64,000 bases of DNA from Myxococcales bacterium (GTDB taxonomy: Bacteria > Myxococcota > Polyangia > Nannocystales > Nannocystaceae), in NCBI GenBank assembly GCA_016793465.1, contig JAEUJW010000081.1, positions 124,001 to 188,000 of the forward strand, read 5' to 3'. Shown one piece after another: positions 62,916 through 64,000 of the stretch. The translations under genes and the position numbers were made by a program. The notes beneath the pieces were generated by a model. The model worked only from the letters and a program-made list of their open reading frames with translations, made no database searches and was not told where the DNA came from. The number at the start of each line of letters is the position of its first letter. The stretch's first letter is position 1.

Positions 62916-63944
62916 TCAAAAGCGGGCCTCGAGGCCGAGGGCGGCCCGCAGCGACGCGGGGGCGGGCTTGTGGATGTCGCCGAGGTTCTCGACCGCGAAG
63001 CGGGCGCGGATCAGCGGGACGGCGACGTCGAGGCCCAGCCACCCGGCGATCCACGGGCGCGGGGCCCAGGCCAGCGCGGGGCCGGCGGTGACAGCGAGCC
63101 ACGGCAGGCGCACGCGCCGGGGGTCGTCGACGCCGAAGCCGTCGCCGCGGGCCTGGCCGGCCTCGACGCCGAGGCACAGCGGGACCTCGAGCGGGCCCGG
63201 GCGGACCACGCCGCAGCCGCGCAGGCCGAGGGCCCACAGGCGGATCGCGCCGCCGACGGCGGGGGCGACGGCGCTGGTGGCCCGCGTCGGGGCGCGGTAG
63301 ACGGCGCCGAGCTCGACGCGCCAGCGCGGCCCGATCAGGCCGACGCCGGGGCTGAGCTGCGGGCCGACGCGCGGCATGCCGAGCGCCTCGAGGCCGCCGG
63401 CGAGGCGCAGGAAGCCGCGCACGCGACGGGGCGGCCTCGCGGGCGCGGGTCGGGGTCCGGCGGCGATCGGATCGGGCGCGAGGTCGGCGGTCGCGGGCGA
63501 CGGCGACGGATCCGGGGCGGGCTCGGCGGGCGGCGCCACGATCGGATCGGCGGGCGGCTGGGCGGCGGGCGGCGCCACGATCGGGTCGGCCGGCGGCTGG
63601 GCGGCGGCCGGCGCGGGCTCGGGCACGCGGAGGTCGGGGTCGACGACGAGGGCGGTGATGAAGGCGGCCGCCGCGGACACGCTGGCGCAGGTCGGGCCGC
63701 TGACGCTGCGGGCCCCGGGACCGTCGGGGGTGATGAGGGCGAGCTCGGCGGACCAGGCGTCCTGCTGCGCGCGCACGGTGACGACCACGCGGATCGGCGG
63801 GCCCGCGGCGACGCCGGCGAGGTGGCCGGCGAGGCTGCGGCGAAACTGGTCCGAGGGACAGGTCGGATCGCCGTCCCACTGCACGTCGACGCCGTCGAGC
63901 GCGGCGGGTCCCGCGAGGGTGAGCGCGAGCGCGACGAGCCGCAC
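62916..63944 (-). CDS. Exported protein with predicted outer-membrane beta-barrel end
   Basis: A 342-aa protein with a signal peptide (MRLVALALTLAGPAAL). An N-terminal domain (about 18-110) has two Cys. A Pro/Ala linker holds two copies of AAQPPADPIVAPP. From about residue 165 the sequence alternates polar and hydrophobic residues in strands (FLRLAGGLEALGM, WRVELGAVYRAPT) and ends ALGLEARF with a terminal Phe, as in outer-membrane barrels. It is the first gene of the operon with the sigma factor and TM regulator. A degenerate palindrome-like run lies near 63846. Function unknown. Confidence 0.7.
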   Translation of the reverse strand: MRLVALALTLAGPAALDGVDVQWDGDPTCPSDQFRRSLAGHLAGVAAGPPIRVVVTVRAQQDAWSAELALITPDGPGARSVSGPTCASVSAAAAFITALVVDPDLRVPEPAPAAAQPPADPIVAPPAAQPPADPIVAPPAEPAPDPSPSPATADLAPDPIAAGPRPAPARPPRRVRGFLRLAGGLEALGMPRVGPQLSPGVGLIGPRWRVELGAVYRAPTRATSAVAPAVGGAIRLWALGLRGCGVVRPGPLEVPLCLGVEAGQARGDGFGVDDPRRVRLPWLAVTAGPALAWAPRPWIAGWLGLDVAVPLIRARFAVENLGDIHKPAPASLRAALGLEARF

Positions 63945-64000
63945 GCGCGCGAGGCTAGCCGGGGACGCGCGCGCGCGAAAGGCCCGGCGGGGCGTTGAGG

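Noticed and set aside
63846..63861. CTGGTC-CGAG-GGACAG as another palindrome copy
   Set aside because: Two mismatches in one arm; not counted as a member.

Overview
The base composition is very GC-rich (about 70-75% by eye) and the gene content is that of a predatory or social myxobacterium (Myxococcota), most likely of the Nannocystis/Plesiocystis type. The evidence is a secreted M36-like metalloprotease ending in a MYXO-CTERM sorting tail, several lipoproteins built from DUF4215 (CGDG...CDDGN) repeats, vWA lipoproteins, four Ser/Thr kinase-like proteins, FHA-sigma54 regulation and ECF sigma factors linked to kinases. I see no rRNA, tRNA, CRISPR array, transposase or integrase. I read 46 protein genes, one cut by the left edge.

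Layout. 1-9.8 kb: a cut thioredoxin/NHL lipoprotein, a 14-repeat DUF4215 lipoprotein with a fibrinogen-like end, a beta-propeller lipoprotein, an FMN 2-hydroxy-acid oxidase, an FHA-sigma54 activator and a universal stress protein. 9.8-14 kb: a PhoB/PhoR-like two-component pair followed by a low-GC two-gene insert, a small basic protein plus a caspase-like CHAT protease. The insert is bounded by 21-bp direct repeats and followed by a nested 28-bp-arm hairpin. 14-20.5 kb: twin vWA lipoproteins, a DUF3556-like membrane protein, a YjbR-like protein and a membrane protein. 20.6-33 kb: a kinase-TPR protein, the metalloprotease, then a kinase-WD40 / small TPR-TM protein / ECF sigma module. 33-42 kb: an SMC/RecF-like ATPase, a Uma2-type nuclease, a double-PDZ lipoprotein, a lone benzoyl-CoA epoxidase BoxB, RsgA and a WG-repeat protein. 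42-52 kb: a second sigma / kinase-WD40 / TPR-TM module, a CxxCH cytochrome lipoprotein and a zinc-ribbon pseudokinase with a TonB-like end. 52-64 kb: an SDR-CPBP fusion, an alpha/beta hydrolase, a low-GC protein with a histone-H1-like tail, an acyl-CoA dehydrogenase, an orphan DNA methyltransferase, and an outer-membrane protein / ECF sigma / TM regulator / DUF4215 lipoprotein operon.

The main theme is surface sensing and signalling: secreted or lipid-anchored proteins beside membrane kinases and their sigma factors. Three things stand out beyond ordinary annotation: the CHAT insert as a candidate defence or cell-death cassette, a dispersed family of 16-nt palindromes (CTGTCC-N4-GGACAG) found both between and inside genes, and the zinc-ribbon pseudokinase.
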